DNA from: Gammaproteobacteria bacterium RIFCSPLOWO2_02_FULL_56_15
GTDB taxonomy: Bacteria > Pseudomonadota > Gammaproteobacteria > Eutrophobiales > Eutrophobiaceae
Reading direction: 5' to 3'
DNA length: 23,398 bases
Assembly: GCA_001801825.1 (NCBI GenBank)
Contig: MGYR01000191.1
Location: 1 to 23,398 of the forward strand
Part shown: piece after piece, positions 15,487 to 23,398 of the stretch
How positions within the stretch are numbered: the first letter of the stretch is position 1
Layout of the letters: each line of letters opens with the position of its first letter
Notes under the pieces: model-generated
What the model was told of the DNA's origin: nothing
The model's database searches: none
The model's input: the letters and a program-made list of their open reading frames with translations, nothing else
Translations under genes and position numbers: made by a program

Positions 15487-16466
15487 GCGGCCATGCGCCC
15501 CGAATAAATCGATTGGAAGAGATCCGTGAAGAGATTCAGCTGAATGTCAGCACGCTCCGCCTGGTGGATGCGTGCCAATAAAACAGCCTGAGCGTGAGGC
15601 CTGCCCAGGTACCAGCCGATATGCTTCCTGGCGACCCTGACACCACTGTACTCACCGTAGAAGGCATGAATGTCACACAGATGATCCAGCATGTAATGCA
15701 ATTTTTCGCGGTTACTGAGCGGGACTGGATAAGTTCCGTGGGTGAGGTAGTGTGCAATCTCACGGAACAACCAAGGCTTGCCGCAGGCCGCCCGGCCGAT
15801 CATCAAGCCATCCGCTCCGGTTTCCGCGAGAACGGCAGCGGCGGTTTCGGGTGAATCGATATCCCCATTGGCGATCACGGGTATGGATACGGACTCTTTC
15901 ACCTTCCTGGTCGTTTGGTGTTCCGCGCGACCTTGGAATCCACAGGCCCGGGTTCGACCGTGTATGGTAATCGCCTGAATACCGGCCGCTTCGGCAATAC
16001 CTGCAATCCTGTCGGCATTTTTTCTCTCGGGGACCAGTCCCGTACGCATTTTCAAAGTGACCGGGACGGACACCGCCTCCACAACTCTGGTGAGTATCCG
16101 GCCTGCCAGCCGCTCATCGCCAAGCAATGCAGAACCCGCAGCAACTCTACACACCTTTCTGGCAGGACAACCCATATTGATATCGATAATCTGCGCCCCC
16201 AGGTCAACAGCGTGCCGTGCCGCGTCCGCCATGCGTGTCGGATCGGCACCGGCAATCTGTACCGTTCTTGGCGCCAGCTCATCTTTGAGCTCGAGTCTTC
16301 GACGGGTCTTTCCGCTGATCCACAGCTCCGGTTTCGCGAGTGTCATCTCGGTAGCCGCCAGGGAGGCGCCAAAAACACGGCATAAACGTCGGAAGGGTCG
16401 ATCGGTAATACCCGCCATCGGCGCCAGCAATAGCTTATTTTGTAGACTGATAGACCCGATATTCAT
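15483..16466 (-). CDS. dusB: tRNA-dihydrouridine synthase B
   Basis: FMN-dependent enzyme that reduces uridine in the tRNA D loop (U17 in E. coli). A 327-residue TIM barrel with LLAPMAGITDRPFRRL (13-28), VQIAGADP (69-76), the catalytic cysteine in INMGCPARKV (96-105, Cys100), KMRTG and the phosphate-binding VIANGDIDS and GADGLMIGRAACGKPWLF stretches. The C-terminal helical domain binds tRNA. After ARKV the residue is Cys106, where E. coli DusB has Asn. It is first in the dusB-fis pair. The 122-base leader (16467-16588) includes, on the minus strand, a TACAAT at 16561-16566 and a TTGACA without a fitting -10, so its promoter is unsettled. Confidence 0.95.
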   Translation of the reverse strand: MNIGSISLQNKLLLAPMAGITDRPFRRLCRVFGASLAATEMTLAKPELWISGKTRRRLELKDELAPRTVQIAGADPTRMADAARHAVDLGAQIIDINMGCPARKVCRVAAGSALLGDERLAGRILTRVVEAVSVPVTLKMRTGLVPERKNADRIAGIAEAAGIQAITIHGRTRACGFQGRAEHQTTRKVKESVSIPVIANGDIDSPETAAAVLAETGADGLMIGRAACGKPWLFREIAHYLTHGTYPVPLSNREKLHYMLDHLCDIHAFYGEYSGVRVARKHIGWYLGRPHAQAVLLARIHQAERADIQLNLFTDLFQSIYSGRMAA

Positions 16467-16588
16467 TCGTTAGCTTATTGCACCGCTTCTTGTTGAACGA
16501 GCGGTTCGCTATAGGGAGATGTCAATAATAACGGGGTTCAGATGAAGAAGAAAGTGGTTAATTGTAACCGAAAAGAGAACCTTCAATA

Positions 16589-17374
16589 CTAAAAAAAAGC
16601 GAATTCAAAACTGACCGCCAAAGCCGTGGCGCCCGTGACTTCCAGCACGAAATGTACCGGTTTCTGCGGCGCCATACCGGCATCGATATCGAAACTCTCG
16701 TCCAGATACTCATCCGGGTGAAAATCCCGGTAGGCAACCTGCCGCCCGTTGGTATTAAACAACAACAACCGGATCCCAGGAAAAGGCTGTATCTGTCCGG
16801 ATTCATTACTCATGGTTGCGTTGACCAGCAACGCATTTTCATACCGGGGATGGTCCCGAACATCCCGGTTGAGCAGCCTTATGGCATCGATATCCCGTTT
16901 CCTGTAGACACTGCACTCCAGCCTTTCACATAACTCCCTGAGCCTGGGTACAAGTTCCGGATAACGGGTCAGCACCAGATCCCGGTTGAACCAGGCAAGC
17001 TGCCCTACGACCACCATTACCAGCAGTATGACACCTGCAGTCCAGAGCAACCGGCTGATAGCACTCCGACGGCGTGGGGGGTCGTTCTGGAGTATTCCCG
17101 GTATTTCAAACTCCGGCTCGGGAAAGTCGTCCCTATTAGACGGTGCATCGGCTCCGGTCTTCGGATCCTGGATGTGAATCTGCGGGGCAACAGCACCGGA
17201 TCGCAGCGATGGAACCGGATCTGTTGCTGCGATTGCCGATGGGTGGTCCCGCAGACGCGGTATTGCATCGAATTGTCTGCCACAGAAACCACAAATCACT
17301 TGGCCGCCCGCCGTGGAGATCTGCGCCGCTTTGATATGAAACTGCCGATGGCAAGCTGGACAATCTGTGTACAT
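16589..17374 (-). CDS. MJ0042-type zinc-ribbon / DUF3426 membrane protein
   Basis: A 261-residue protein of unknown function that is conserved between prmA and dusB in relatives. The N-terminus is a zinc ribbon with two CxxC knuckles (Cys5/Cys8 and Cys28/Cys31), of the kind found in MJ0042-type domains. Next comes a Pro/Asp-rich linker (about 40-105), then one transmembrane helix (about 109-129, LLWTAGVILLVMVVVGQLAWF). The C-terminal domain (about 140-261) matches the DUF3426 type and should lie in the periplasm, with the zinc ribbon in the cytoplasm. The start ATG 17374 has an AAGG about 10 bases ahead. Its neighbours give no specific job; a link between cytoplasm and envelope is only a guess from topology. 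Confidence 0.85.
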   Translation of the reverse strand: MYTDCPACHRQFHIKAAQISTAGGQVICGFCGRQFDAIPRLRDHPSAIAATDPVPSLRSGAVAPQIHIQDPKTGADAPSNRDDFPEPEFEIPGILQNDPPRRRSAISRLLWTAGVILLVMVVVGQLAWFNRDLVLTRYPELVPRLRELCERLECSVYRKRDIDAIRLLNRDVRDHPRYENALLVNATMSNESGQIQPFPGIRLLLFNTNGRQVAYRDFHPDEYLDESFDIDAGMAPQKPVHFVLEVTGATALAVSFEFAFF

Positions 17375-17429
17375 GCACTATAGGCCTTGATGAAACAGCG
17401 CTCTATTCAACGGCATCAGCCCACTCCAG

Positions 17430-18320
17430 TCAACCAACCAGGTCCCGGCGGATACCCTGTAATAGCGCCCACTCATTGCCGTAGCATGGTTCAAGAAATT
17501 CAAACCACTTTGCATAAGCCTCCTGGCAGGGTTCGACCTGAACGGCAAGAATACCCGATAGCAGGAGTTGTCCCTGGTCGCTGATGCTTTGGCAAAACTT
17601 CGGCGCCAGCTCAATCAGTGGATTTAAAAGGATATTGGCGACCAGGAGGTCCGCCTTGGGCAACTCGATATCGCCAGGCAGACCGGTCGACAGCCTGTCC
17701 TCCAAGCCGTTACGCCTCGCATTGTCGCGTGTCGCCTGGACTGCCTGCGGGTCAATATCCACTGCATATACATGGTCTGCCCCCAGCCGTGCGGCGGCGA
17801 GCGCCAGGATGCCGGATCCGCAACCGTAATCGATTACGACCCTGCCGCCGAGATCTCTTGCCGCAAGCCACTCCAGGCACAATGAGGTAGTCTGGTGTGT
17901 ACCCGTCCCAAACGCCAGTCCCGGGTCCAGGATCAGGGCGCAGGGATGTCCCGGCTCCGGAGCAATCCAACTCGGAGTCACCAGCAACCTGCCGGCAAAG
18001 AGCAAGGGGTTGACCCCCTCTTTGTATACCTCGGACCATTCCTGGTCATCCAGAAACTCAATCCGGTGTCCGTGGATATTTTCCGTACCGATTCGGTTCC
18101 GGAGACAGGCCAGCAGGATATCCACATCGGTCTCCCGGTCGAACAGTGCAGAAACGGAGGTATCCCGCCAGAAAACCGGATCCCCACCGATACCCCCGAA
18201 GAGTTGCTCCTCCGATACCTGATCCAGGCTGGTGGATAGCGCGGAAAAGGCTTCCAGCAAGTCCACCAGGGGATCGACTTTATCCGCCCCGGTAAGCAAC
18301 GTAAGCTTCAGCCAGGGCAT
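17430..18320 (-). CDS. prmA: Ribosomal protein L11 methyltransferase
   Basis: S-adenosylmethionine-dependent methylase that trimethylates ribosomal protein L11. From ATG 18320 it is 296 residues (E. coli 293). Seen: an N-terminal substrate-recognition domain (1 to about 55), the linker, DPGLAFGTGTHQTT (132-145), the SAM motif VIDYGCGSGILALAA (162-176), AVDIDPQAV (186-194) and the NILLNPL motif (229-235). GGTGA just before the ATG supports this start over a GTG four codons upstream. It begins 62 bases after accC and is followed by the zinc-ribbon gene, the usual gammaproteobacterial order. Confidence 0.95.
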   Translation of the reverse strand: MPWLKLTLLTGADKVDPLVDLLEAFSALSTSLDQVSEEQLFGGIGGDPVFWRDTSVSALFDRETDVDILLACLRNRIGTENIHGHRIEFLDDQEWSEVYKEGVNPLLFAGRLLVTPSWIAPEPGHPCALILDPGLAFGTGTHQTTSLCLEWLAARDLGGRVVIDYGCGSGILALAAARLGADHVYAVDIDPQAVQATRDNARRNGLEDRLSTGLPGDIELPKADLLVANILLNPLIELAPKFCQSISDQGQLLLSGILAVQVEPCQEAYAKWFEFLEPCYGNEWALLQGIRRDLVG

Positions 18321-18382
18321 ATTGTCACCCACTGCCGCAAGTACCTCGACCGGCCGATCAGTGGAGTCAGCCGGGACATGCC

Positions 18383-19726
18383 CTATTTCGTCCCCAGCTT
18401 GTTTTCCAGGTAATGGACATCGGTCCCACCGGCCTTGAACGCAGCATCCTTAACCAGACGCTGATGCAGGGGAATATTGGTCTTGATACCTTCGATAATG
18501 ATCTCCGACAGCGCCATGGACATCCGCCGCAGTGCCATTTCCCGGTTTTCGGCATGGGCAATCAGTTTTCCAATCATGGAATCATAGTATGGTGGGACCC
18601 GGTATCCCTGGTACATATGTGTATCCACTCGGATACCTGGCCCTCCCGGGGGATGGTAATGCTCGATGACACCCGGAGAAGGCATGAAGGTTTCCGGGTC
18701 CTCGGCGTTGATCCGGCATTCAATTGCATGGCCATTGATGGTGATATCCTTTTGCCGGAAGGACAATTCTGAACCGGAAGCCACCTGTAATTGCTCCCGT
18801 ACGATATCAATCCCCGTGATCATTTCCGTCACGGTGTGTTCCACCTGAATCCGGGTATTCATCTCGATGAAATAAAATTCCCCCTTCTCGAACAGGAATT
18901 CAAAGGTCCCTGCGCCCCGATATCCGATCTCCCGACAGGCGTTTACACATAATTCACCGATGGTTTTCCGCAGTTTCTCGGAGATTCCAGGCGCGGGCGC
19001 CTCCTCGATGATCTTCTGATGTCGCCGTTGCATGGAACAATCCCGGTCGCCCAGGTACACCGCGTTACCCTTCTCATCCGCCAGCACCTGGATCTCTATG
19101 TGCCGCGGATGCTCGAGGAATTTCTCCATGTAGATGGCATCATCCCCAAAGGCCGCAGCTGCCTCCGACCGGGTCAGTGAAACCGCATTTTTCAGGGCGG
19201 CCTCGCTGTGGACTATACGCATACCCCGGCCGCCACCGCCTGCGGCAGCCTTGATGATCAGGGGATAACCAATGTCCCGTGCAATGCGGGCTGTGTCCTC
19301 GGGATTATCCTCGCTCAGGCGACCGGAACCCCGGATACAGGGTACGCCGGTCTTTTGCATGGTTTCGATCGCGGTGATCTTATTCCCCATAAGCCGGATG
19401 GTTTCCGCGCGGGGCCCGATGAAGACAAATCCGCTTTGTTCCACACGCTCGGCGAAATCCGCATTCTCCGCGAGAAATCCGTAACCTGGATGAATGGCCA
19501 CCGCATCGGTCACTTCGGCGGCGCTGATCACCGCCGGGATGTTCAGGTAACTGTCCGCGGAGGCCGCGGGCCCGATACAGACGGCTTCGTCCGCCAGCAA
19601 CACATGTTTCTGCTCACGGTCTGCTTCGGAAAACACGGCGACGGTCCTGATCCCCAGTTCGTGACAGGCCCTTAATATGCGCAGGGCGATTTCACCACGG
19701 TTGGCTATTACAACTTTCTCAAGCAT
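18383..19726 (-). CDS. accC: Acetyl-CoA carboxylase, biotin carboxylase subunit
   Basis: ATP-grasp enzyme that carboxylates the biotin on AccB with bicarbonate and ATP, the first half of malonyl-CoA formation. 447 residues (E. coli 449). Seen: MLEKVVIANRGEIA at the N-terminus, the glycine loop AAGGGGRGM (161-169), His236 in RRHQK, the two Mg ligands Glu276 and Glu288, and EMNTRIQVEHTVTE (288-301) with Arg292 and Glu296. It lies 114 bases downstream of accB, a longer gap than usual for this pair. The gap holds a short GGCAT/ATGCC inverted repeat near 19795-19808 but no gene. Confidence 0.97.
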   Translation of the reverse strand: MLEKVVIANRGEIALRILRACHELGIRTVAVFSEADREQKHVLLADEAVCIGPAASADSYLNIPAVISAAEVTDAVAIHPGYGFLAENADFAERVEQSGFVFIGPRAETIRLMGNKITAIETMQKTGVPCIRGSGRLSEDNPEDTARIARDIGYPLIIKAAAGGGGRGMRIVHSEAALKNAVSLTRSEAAAAFGDDAIYMEKFLEHPRHIEIQVLADEKGNAVYLGDRDCSMQRRHQKIIEEAPAPGISEKLRKTIGELCVNACREIGYRGAGTFEFLFEKGEFYFIEMNTRIQVEHTVTEMITGIDIVREQLQVASGSELSFRQKDITINGHAIECRINAEDPETFMPSPGVIEHYHPPGGPGIRVDTHMYQGYRVPPYYDSMIGKLIAHAENREMALRRMSMALSEIIIEGIKTNIPLHQRLVKDAAFKAGGTDVHYLENKLGTK

Positions 19727-19840
19727 ATCTCAGGACCGGTAGATCTACAGAATGAAGTTCCTGCGCAGGGAGGAGGTTCACCTGCAGGGACGAAGGCATA
19801 TCGATGCCCCTGACATCCATGCCAATGCCGTGGAGTGCCG

Positions 19841-20311
19841 TTACTCCTCCCGGATAACAAACATCGGCTGCCCGTATTCCACGGGGTCGCCGTTTTCCAC
19901 CATGATCCTGGCAATGACACCGCTGGTGTCGGCCTCCACCTGATTCATGATCTTCATGGCCTCGATGATACAGAGTACATCTCCCTTAACGACTTTGCCC
20001 CCCCGCTCCACGAAGGGCGGTTTCCCCGGGGACTGTGACTCATAGAAGATCCCGACCATAGGCGACTTCACCACATGACCTTCGGTTTCATGCTCCGCGC
20101 GTCCACCGTCGGCAGTAACCGGGATCCCCTGACCGGACGCTATCGCAGCCCGTGAGGGGTCGGTTACATGCACTACAGTTTCCATGGCGGCCGGCGGCAC
20201 GGAACTGTGCCGGCTGATCCGCACAGATTCCTCGCCCTCGTGTATTTCGATTTCAGCGATACCGGATTCCTCCAGCATCTCGATGAGTTTTTTTACTTTA
20301 CGTATATCCAT
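19841..20311 (-). CDS. accB: Biotin carboxyl carrier protein of acetyl-CoA carboxylase
   Basis: Carries biotin between AccC and the carboxyltransferase. 156 residues, as in E. coli. Residues 1-34 form the N-terminal AccC-binding segment (MDIRKVKKLIEML). A Pro/Ala-rich mobile linker follows (about 35-75). The biotinyl domain (78-156) has the attachment site EAMKIMN (117-123, Lys120), preceded by SPMVGIFY (83-90) and followed by the hairpin ending FVIREE. It starts 10 bases after aroQ, so the aroQ-accB-accC order ties fatty acid synthesis to a shikimate gene in one transcript, an arrangement common in relatives. Confidence 0.97.
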   Translation of the reverse strand: MDIRKVKKLIEMLEESGIAEIEIHEGEESVRISRHSSVPPAAMETVVHVTDPSRAAIASGQGIPVTADGGRAEHETEGHVVKSPMVGIFYESQSPGKPPFVERGGKVVKGDVLCIIEAMKIMNQVEADTSGVIARIMVENGDPVEYGQPMFVIREE

Positions 20312-20321
20312 GGTGAGTATG

Positions 20322-20762
20322 TCAGGATTGCAGTTGCTTCAGTATTGCCCTGAATGCCAGCAAATAACCCTCAGGCCCAAGCCCGCTGATCACGCCCCGG
20401 GCGATATCCGACAGATAGGATTCCCGGCGAAAGGCCTCCCGGGCGAATATGTTGGACAGATGTACCTCTATAAACGGGATGGCAACACCGAGCAGCGCAT
20501 CGCGCAGGGCGATGCTCGTATGGGTCAACGCCCCCGGATTGATGATGATATAATCTACTCCATCCCGGCCGGCCTGGTGGATCCGGTCGATCAATTCATG
20601 CTCTGCGTTGCTCTGCAGGTATTCGATGGCACACCCAGAACCCGCTGCAGCATCTTTCAGCGCAATGATAATCTCCTCCAGGGTGGTGCTGCCATAGACC
20701 TCAGGTTCCCTGCTGCCAAGGAGATTGAGATTGGGGCCGTTAAGGACCAGTAGGGTCGCCAT
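20322..20762 (-). CDS. aroQ: Type II 3-dehydroquinate dehydratase
   Basis: Converts 3-dehydroquinate to 3-dehydroshikimate. 146 residues from ATG 20762, the normal size of this dodecameric enzyme. Catalytic residues are in place: Arg18 and Tyr23 in the flexible lid (GSREPEVYG) and His101 in IEVHLSN; NPGALTH (75-81) binds substrate. A GTG at 20774 would add four residues and is not needed. In the 88-base gap to tlpA the minus strand reads TGCTAAAGT (20813-20821), a possible extended -10 element. So aroQ-accB-accC may have its own promoter as well as read-through from dsbD-tlpA. Confidence 0.95.
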   Translation of the reverse strand: MATLLVLNGPNLNLLGSREPEVYGSTTLEEIIIALKDAAAGSGCAIEYLQSNAEHELIDRIHQAGRDGVDYIIINPGALTHTSIALRDALLGVAIPFIEVHLSNIFAREAFRRESYLSDIARGVISGLGPEGYLLAFRAILKQLQS

Positions 20763-20850
20763 CACACTTTTCACTTATTCGCACATTCTTGCTGATTCGA
20801 CGTAGTTGACGTACTTTAGCAGAAATTAGCGTTAATAACACCTCGTTTTT

Positions 20851-21450
20851 CTATTTCAGTAATCGCTTGATTTCGGTCTCGAAGGCCGCCATTTCGAGTT
20901 CCCCGTGTTTGAGAAACTGAATCGCCCCGCTCCGATCCAGCATCACGGTGTATGGCACCACCCCGGCACTGTTACCGTACGACTCGGCAATCTCAATCGC
21001 TTCCATCTCACCGGTCAGTACCGGGTAATTCATGCCGTACTCATGGATGAATCCCACCACTTCTTCCGGTGCCTGCAAGGCGATCCCGATGACCTGCAGG
21101 CCCGCCTCCCCGTAGCGTTCCTGCAAGGTGATCAGACCGGGGATTTCCCGAAGACAGGGGGCGCACCAAGTGGCCCAGAAGTTGAGTACGCATACGCGAC
21201 CCTCCCATTCTTTAAGATGACGCGGGACACCAGAGATATCCGGAAGGGAAAATTCCGATCCGGGAGTCCCGCGGAGGGCCTCGATCTGGGTCTGATCCAG
21301 GACGGCCGGATCAGCGATTTGCACTAGCGCTGGAGGTTGCGGTGTATGGTCCGGGGCATGCGCGCGATAATAGTCGTGAGCGAGAAAACCGGCATAGCCT
21401 GCCAGCAACATCAAAAGGGCCAGACCGGTATAAAGCCGGGAGCCGCTCAC
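20851..21450 (-). CDS. TlpA/ResA-like membrane-anchored thioredoxin
   Basis: A periplasm-facing thiol-disulfide oxidoreductase of 199 residues. One N-terminal hydrophobic segment (about 7-25) serves as an anchor or uncleaved signal. The thioredoxin domain (about 63-199) has the active site WCAPC (95-99, Cys96 and Cys99), the preceding LNFWATW and the cis-proline in VVPYT (164-168). An extra cysteine, Cys87, sits in the strand before the active site. It begins with GTG overlapping the dsbD stop (GTGA, 21447-21450), so DsbD is the obvious electron donor. It is of the TlpA/ResA/CcmG class, but no cytochrome c maturation gene is nearby, so its client is unknown. Confidence 0.9.
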   Translation of the reverse strand: MSGSRLYTGLALLMLLAGYAGFLAHDYYRAHAPDHTPQPPALVQIADPAVLDQTQIEALRGTPGSEFSLPDISGVPRHLKEWEGRVCVLNFWATWCAPCLREIPGLITLQERYGEAGLQVIGIALQAPEEVVGFIHEYGMNYPVLTGEMEAIEIAESYGNSAGVVPYTVMLDRSGAIQFLKHGELEMAAFETEIKRLLK

Positions 21451-23390
21451 GAACCTACGGCGCTATTCACATGAGCGATGAATTTATCCGCTTCCACGAA
21501 ACCCACCAGACGGTAGGCCTTGCGCTCCTCGCCATCGGCACTGAAAAAGAGGATCGCAGGGGGTCCGAAGATGTCGAAATTCTGCATCAACTCCTGGTCG
21601 ATATCATCGTTATCCGTGACATCCGCCTGTAACAGCACCACCTCTTTCAGCGCATCCTGCACTTCGGGCACCGGGAAGGTATAGGTCTCCATCTCGATGC
21701 AGGCAATGCACCAGTCCGCATAGAAATCCAGCATGACCGCCTTGCCTTGCTGCCGCGCCGAGTCAATCTCGGCATTGAGGTTCGCCAGGCTCTTGATGCG
21801 CTTAAACTCCAGGCCTTCCTGGGCCACGGCCGCACCCGCACCACCCCCGCTCGCCTGCTGCGTCAGGCCCTCCAGGGGTTTGAATACGCTGTGGCTGCCA
21901 GCGGAGCCGCCTACCACTAGGACCACACCATAGACCAGCATCACCACTCCGACACCTTTCCAGAGACGTCGCCAGGTGGCTCCTTCCGGCAGGCGATCCA
22001 GCGACCCCATGTAGATGGATGTCACGATCAGCAGCGCCGCCCACAGGTACAGTTCCACCATGGGGGGAAGCACGCGGCTGAGGAACCAGATGGCGACAGC
22101 GACCATCAGCACCCCGAAGATATACTTGACCAGCTCCATCCAGGTACCGGCTCTAGGCAGCAGGGATCCGGCCGAGGCGCCGATGGCCAGCAGGGGCACG
22201 CCCATGCCTATGCCCAGGGCAAACAGGGCTAGCCCGCCCAGAACCTTATCTCCGGTCTGACTGATGTAGAGCAGGGCGCCGGCAAGCGGCGGCGCGACAC
22301 AGGGGCCTACGATAATCGCCGAGAGCGCACCCATGATGAAGACACCGGCATAGCTGCCGCCCTTTTGGCTGTCACTCATGCTGGCGAGCTTGGTCTGGAT
22401 CGACGAAGGCAACTGGATTTCGTAGAAACCGAACATCGAAAACGCCAGGGCCACGAATACCAGGCTGAAGAACGACAGCAGCCAGACATTCTGGGCTGCG
22501 GCCTGGATATTGATATTCAACATGGCTGCCACCACACCGGCCAGGGCGTAGGTCAACGCCATGGCGACCACATAGATCACGGACAAGGTAAAGGCCTGCA
22601 TGGAGGTGATCTTCTGTCCCTGACCGATGATGATCCCGGACAGGATGGGGATCATGGGGAATACGCAGGGGGTCAGGGATAGCAGCAGCCCAAAGCCGAA
22701 AAAGGCAATGATGTTGAAGAACATGCTGCCTTCCTTGAGTTTTTGGCTGATGCTGTCCTGTTCGGATATGAGCAGCTCACCACCGCCCGTATCCGCTGCG
22801 GCATTGGCGTCCTGCTCTGGTGTGGCAGCAGGTCCGCCCGTCTGCGCCATCACACCGGGGGTATCGCTGTCCGCCGGTGTGGCTGCCGCAGCTGGCGCGG
22901 CGATCATGGACAGGATCAGGGATACCTGTTTTTTCTGGGGCGGATAGCAGATGGAATCTTCCTTGCATCCCTGGTAGCGGAACTTCAGGGTAATTGGTGT
23001 TTCTGCCTGGGACAAGCGTGTGACGGGCACATCAATCCGGACATCGTGATACACGACTTCCACACTGCCAAAGGAGGGATCTTCCTTGACCTTACCCTTG
23101 GGTAACTGGATGGCCGCGCTGTCAATCGAGGCTTCCCCTTCCGCGATTTCAAATCGGAACTTGTCCGTATAGAGGTAATAACCCTCGGCAATCTGCCATT
23201 CAAATCGGATGGACTCCGGACCGGTAGCATCTGCCGTCCAGACAAAGGCCTTGTCCGGGTGCAGGATCTCCTCTTCCGCCGACTGCTCTCCGGTAACAAT
23301 CTTTTTGATGGTCTCGCTGAGGGGAGTAGCGGCAATGGCCTGCACGCCGCAGAGATAAAACAATATCAGGTACAAGCTTAGGCGTTTCAT
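21447..23390 (-). CDS. dsbD: Thiol:disulfide interchange protein DsbD
   Basis: Moves electrons from cytoplasmic thioredoxin across the inner membrane to periplasmic thiol proteins. 647 residues in order: signal peptide (1 to about 20), N-terminal immunoglobulin-like domain with Cys142/Cys148, a transmembrane domain of eight helices (about 224-495) with Cys242 in TPCVFP and Cys364 in GPCVAPP, and a C-terminal thioredoxin-like domain with WCIAC (Cys561/Cys564). All six working cysteines are present. It is about 80 residues longer than E. coli DsbD, partly through an Ala/Pro/Thr linker (about 163-205). Start ATG 23390 is 8 bases from the window edge, so its promoter is outside. It is translationally coupled to the TlpA-like gene. 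Confidence 0.96.
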   Translation of the reverse strand: MKRLSLYLILFYLCGVQAIAATPLSETIKKIVTGEQSAEEEILHPDKAFVWTADATGPESIRFEWQIAEGYYLYTDKFRFEIAEGEASIDSAAIQLPKGKVKEDPSFGSVEVVYHDVRIDVPVTRLSQAETPITLKFRYQGCKEDSICYPPQKKQVSLILSMIAAPAAAATPADSDTPGVMAQTGGPAATPEQDANAAADTGGGELLISEQDSISQKLKEGSMFFNIIAFFGFGLLLSLTPCVFPMIPILSGIIIGQGQKITSMQAFTLSVIYVVAMALTYALAGVVAAMLNINIQAAAQNVWLLSFFSLVFVALAFSMFGFYEIQLPSSIQTKLASMSDSQKGGSYAGVFIMGALSAIIVGPCVAPPLAGALLYISQTGDKVLGGLALFALGIGMGVPLLAIGASAGSLLPRAGTWMELVKYIFGVLMVAVAIWFLSRVLPPMVELYLWAALLIVTSIYMGSLDRLPEGATWRRLWKGVGVVMLVYGVVLVVGGSAGSHSVFKPLEGLTQQASGGGAGAAVAQEGLEFKRIKSLANLNAEIDSARQQGKAVMLDFYADWCIACIEMETYTFPVPEVQDALKEVVLLQADVTDNDDIDQELMQNFDIFGPPAILFFSADGEERKAYRLVGFVEADKFIAHVNSAVGS

Positions 23391-23398
23391 GATGGGTA

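Noticed and set aside
16467..16588. TTGACA as the -35 of dusB-fis
   Set aside because: No acceptable -10 element stands 15-19 bases downstream on the minus strand; a TACAAT further up lacks a -35.

Overview
This is a chromosomal housekeeping segment of a Gammaproteobacterium. The order dsbD-tlpA-aroQ-accB-accC-prmA-(zinc ribbon/DUF3426)-dusB-fis-purH-purD and the block 6S RNA-zapA-(small coiled coil)-pepP-ubiH-ubiI are gammaproteobacterial arrangements. The mix resembles Chromatiales-like lineages, but that finer placement is inference. UbiH/UbiI and the O2-dependent HemF point to an organism that respires oxygen at least part of the time. No phage, transposase, CRISPR, tRNA or rRNA gene was seen.

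Layout. (1) 1-430: a non-coding, hairpin-dense extragenic repeat region. (2) 431-7614, minus strand: six closely spaced genes read as pepP, ubiH, ubiI, glnS, purC and a rhomboid protease, with gaps of 6-37 bases, probably one transcription unit. (3) 7615-9297, plus strand: a consensus-like promoter, a small coiled-coil gene, zapA (ATGA overlap), the 6S RNA gene ssrS and rpiA. (4) 9298-10044, plus strand: an AT-rich leader, a 50-codon two-helix membrane protein gene and dtd. (5) 10071-11681: hemF (minus) divergent from hisB (plus), with a perfect 7-bp hairpin in the leader between them. (6) A bidirectional terminator (11694-11725) separates hisB from a convergent HU-family gene with its own promoter. 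(7) 12254-23390, minus strand: dsbD, tlpA, aroQ, accB, accC, prmA, a zinc-ribbon membrane protein, dusB, fis, purH, purD.

Functionally the window covers de novo purine synthesis (purC, purH, purD), ubiquinone hydroxylations, the biotin carboxylase half of acetyl-CoA carboxylase, shikimate, histidine and haem steps, periplasmic thiol transfer (DsbD with a TlpA-like thioredoxin), translation quality control (glnS, dtd, dusB, prmA), nucleoid proteins (Fis, HU-like) and cell division (ZapA).

I did not find a clearly new multi-gene system. The best leads are the small membrane ORF before dtd, the hairpin cluster at the left edge, a possible alternative fold at the 5' end of 6S RNA, the hemF/hisB leader hairpin, a Ser-to-Pro change in the Dtd active-site motif, and the conserved but uncharacterised zinc-ribbon/DUF3426 protein.
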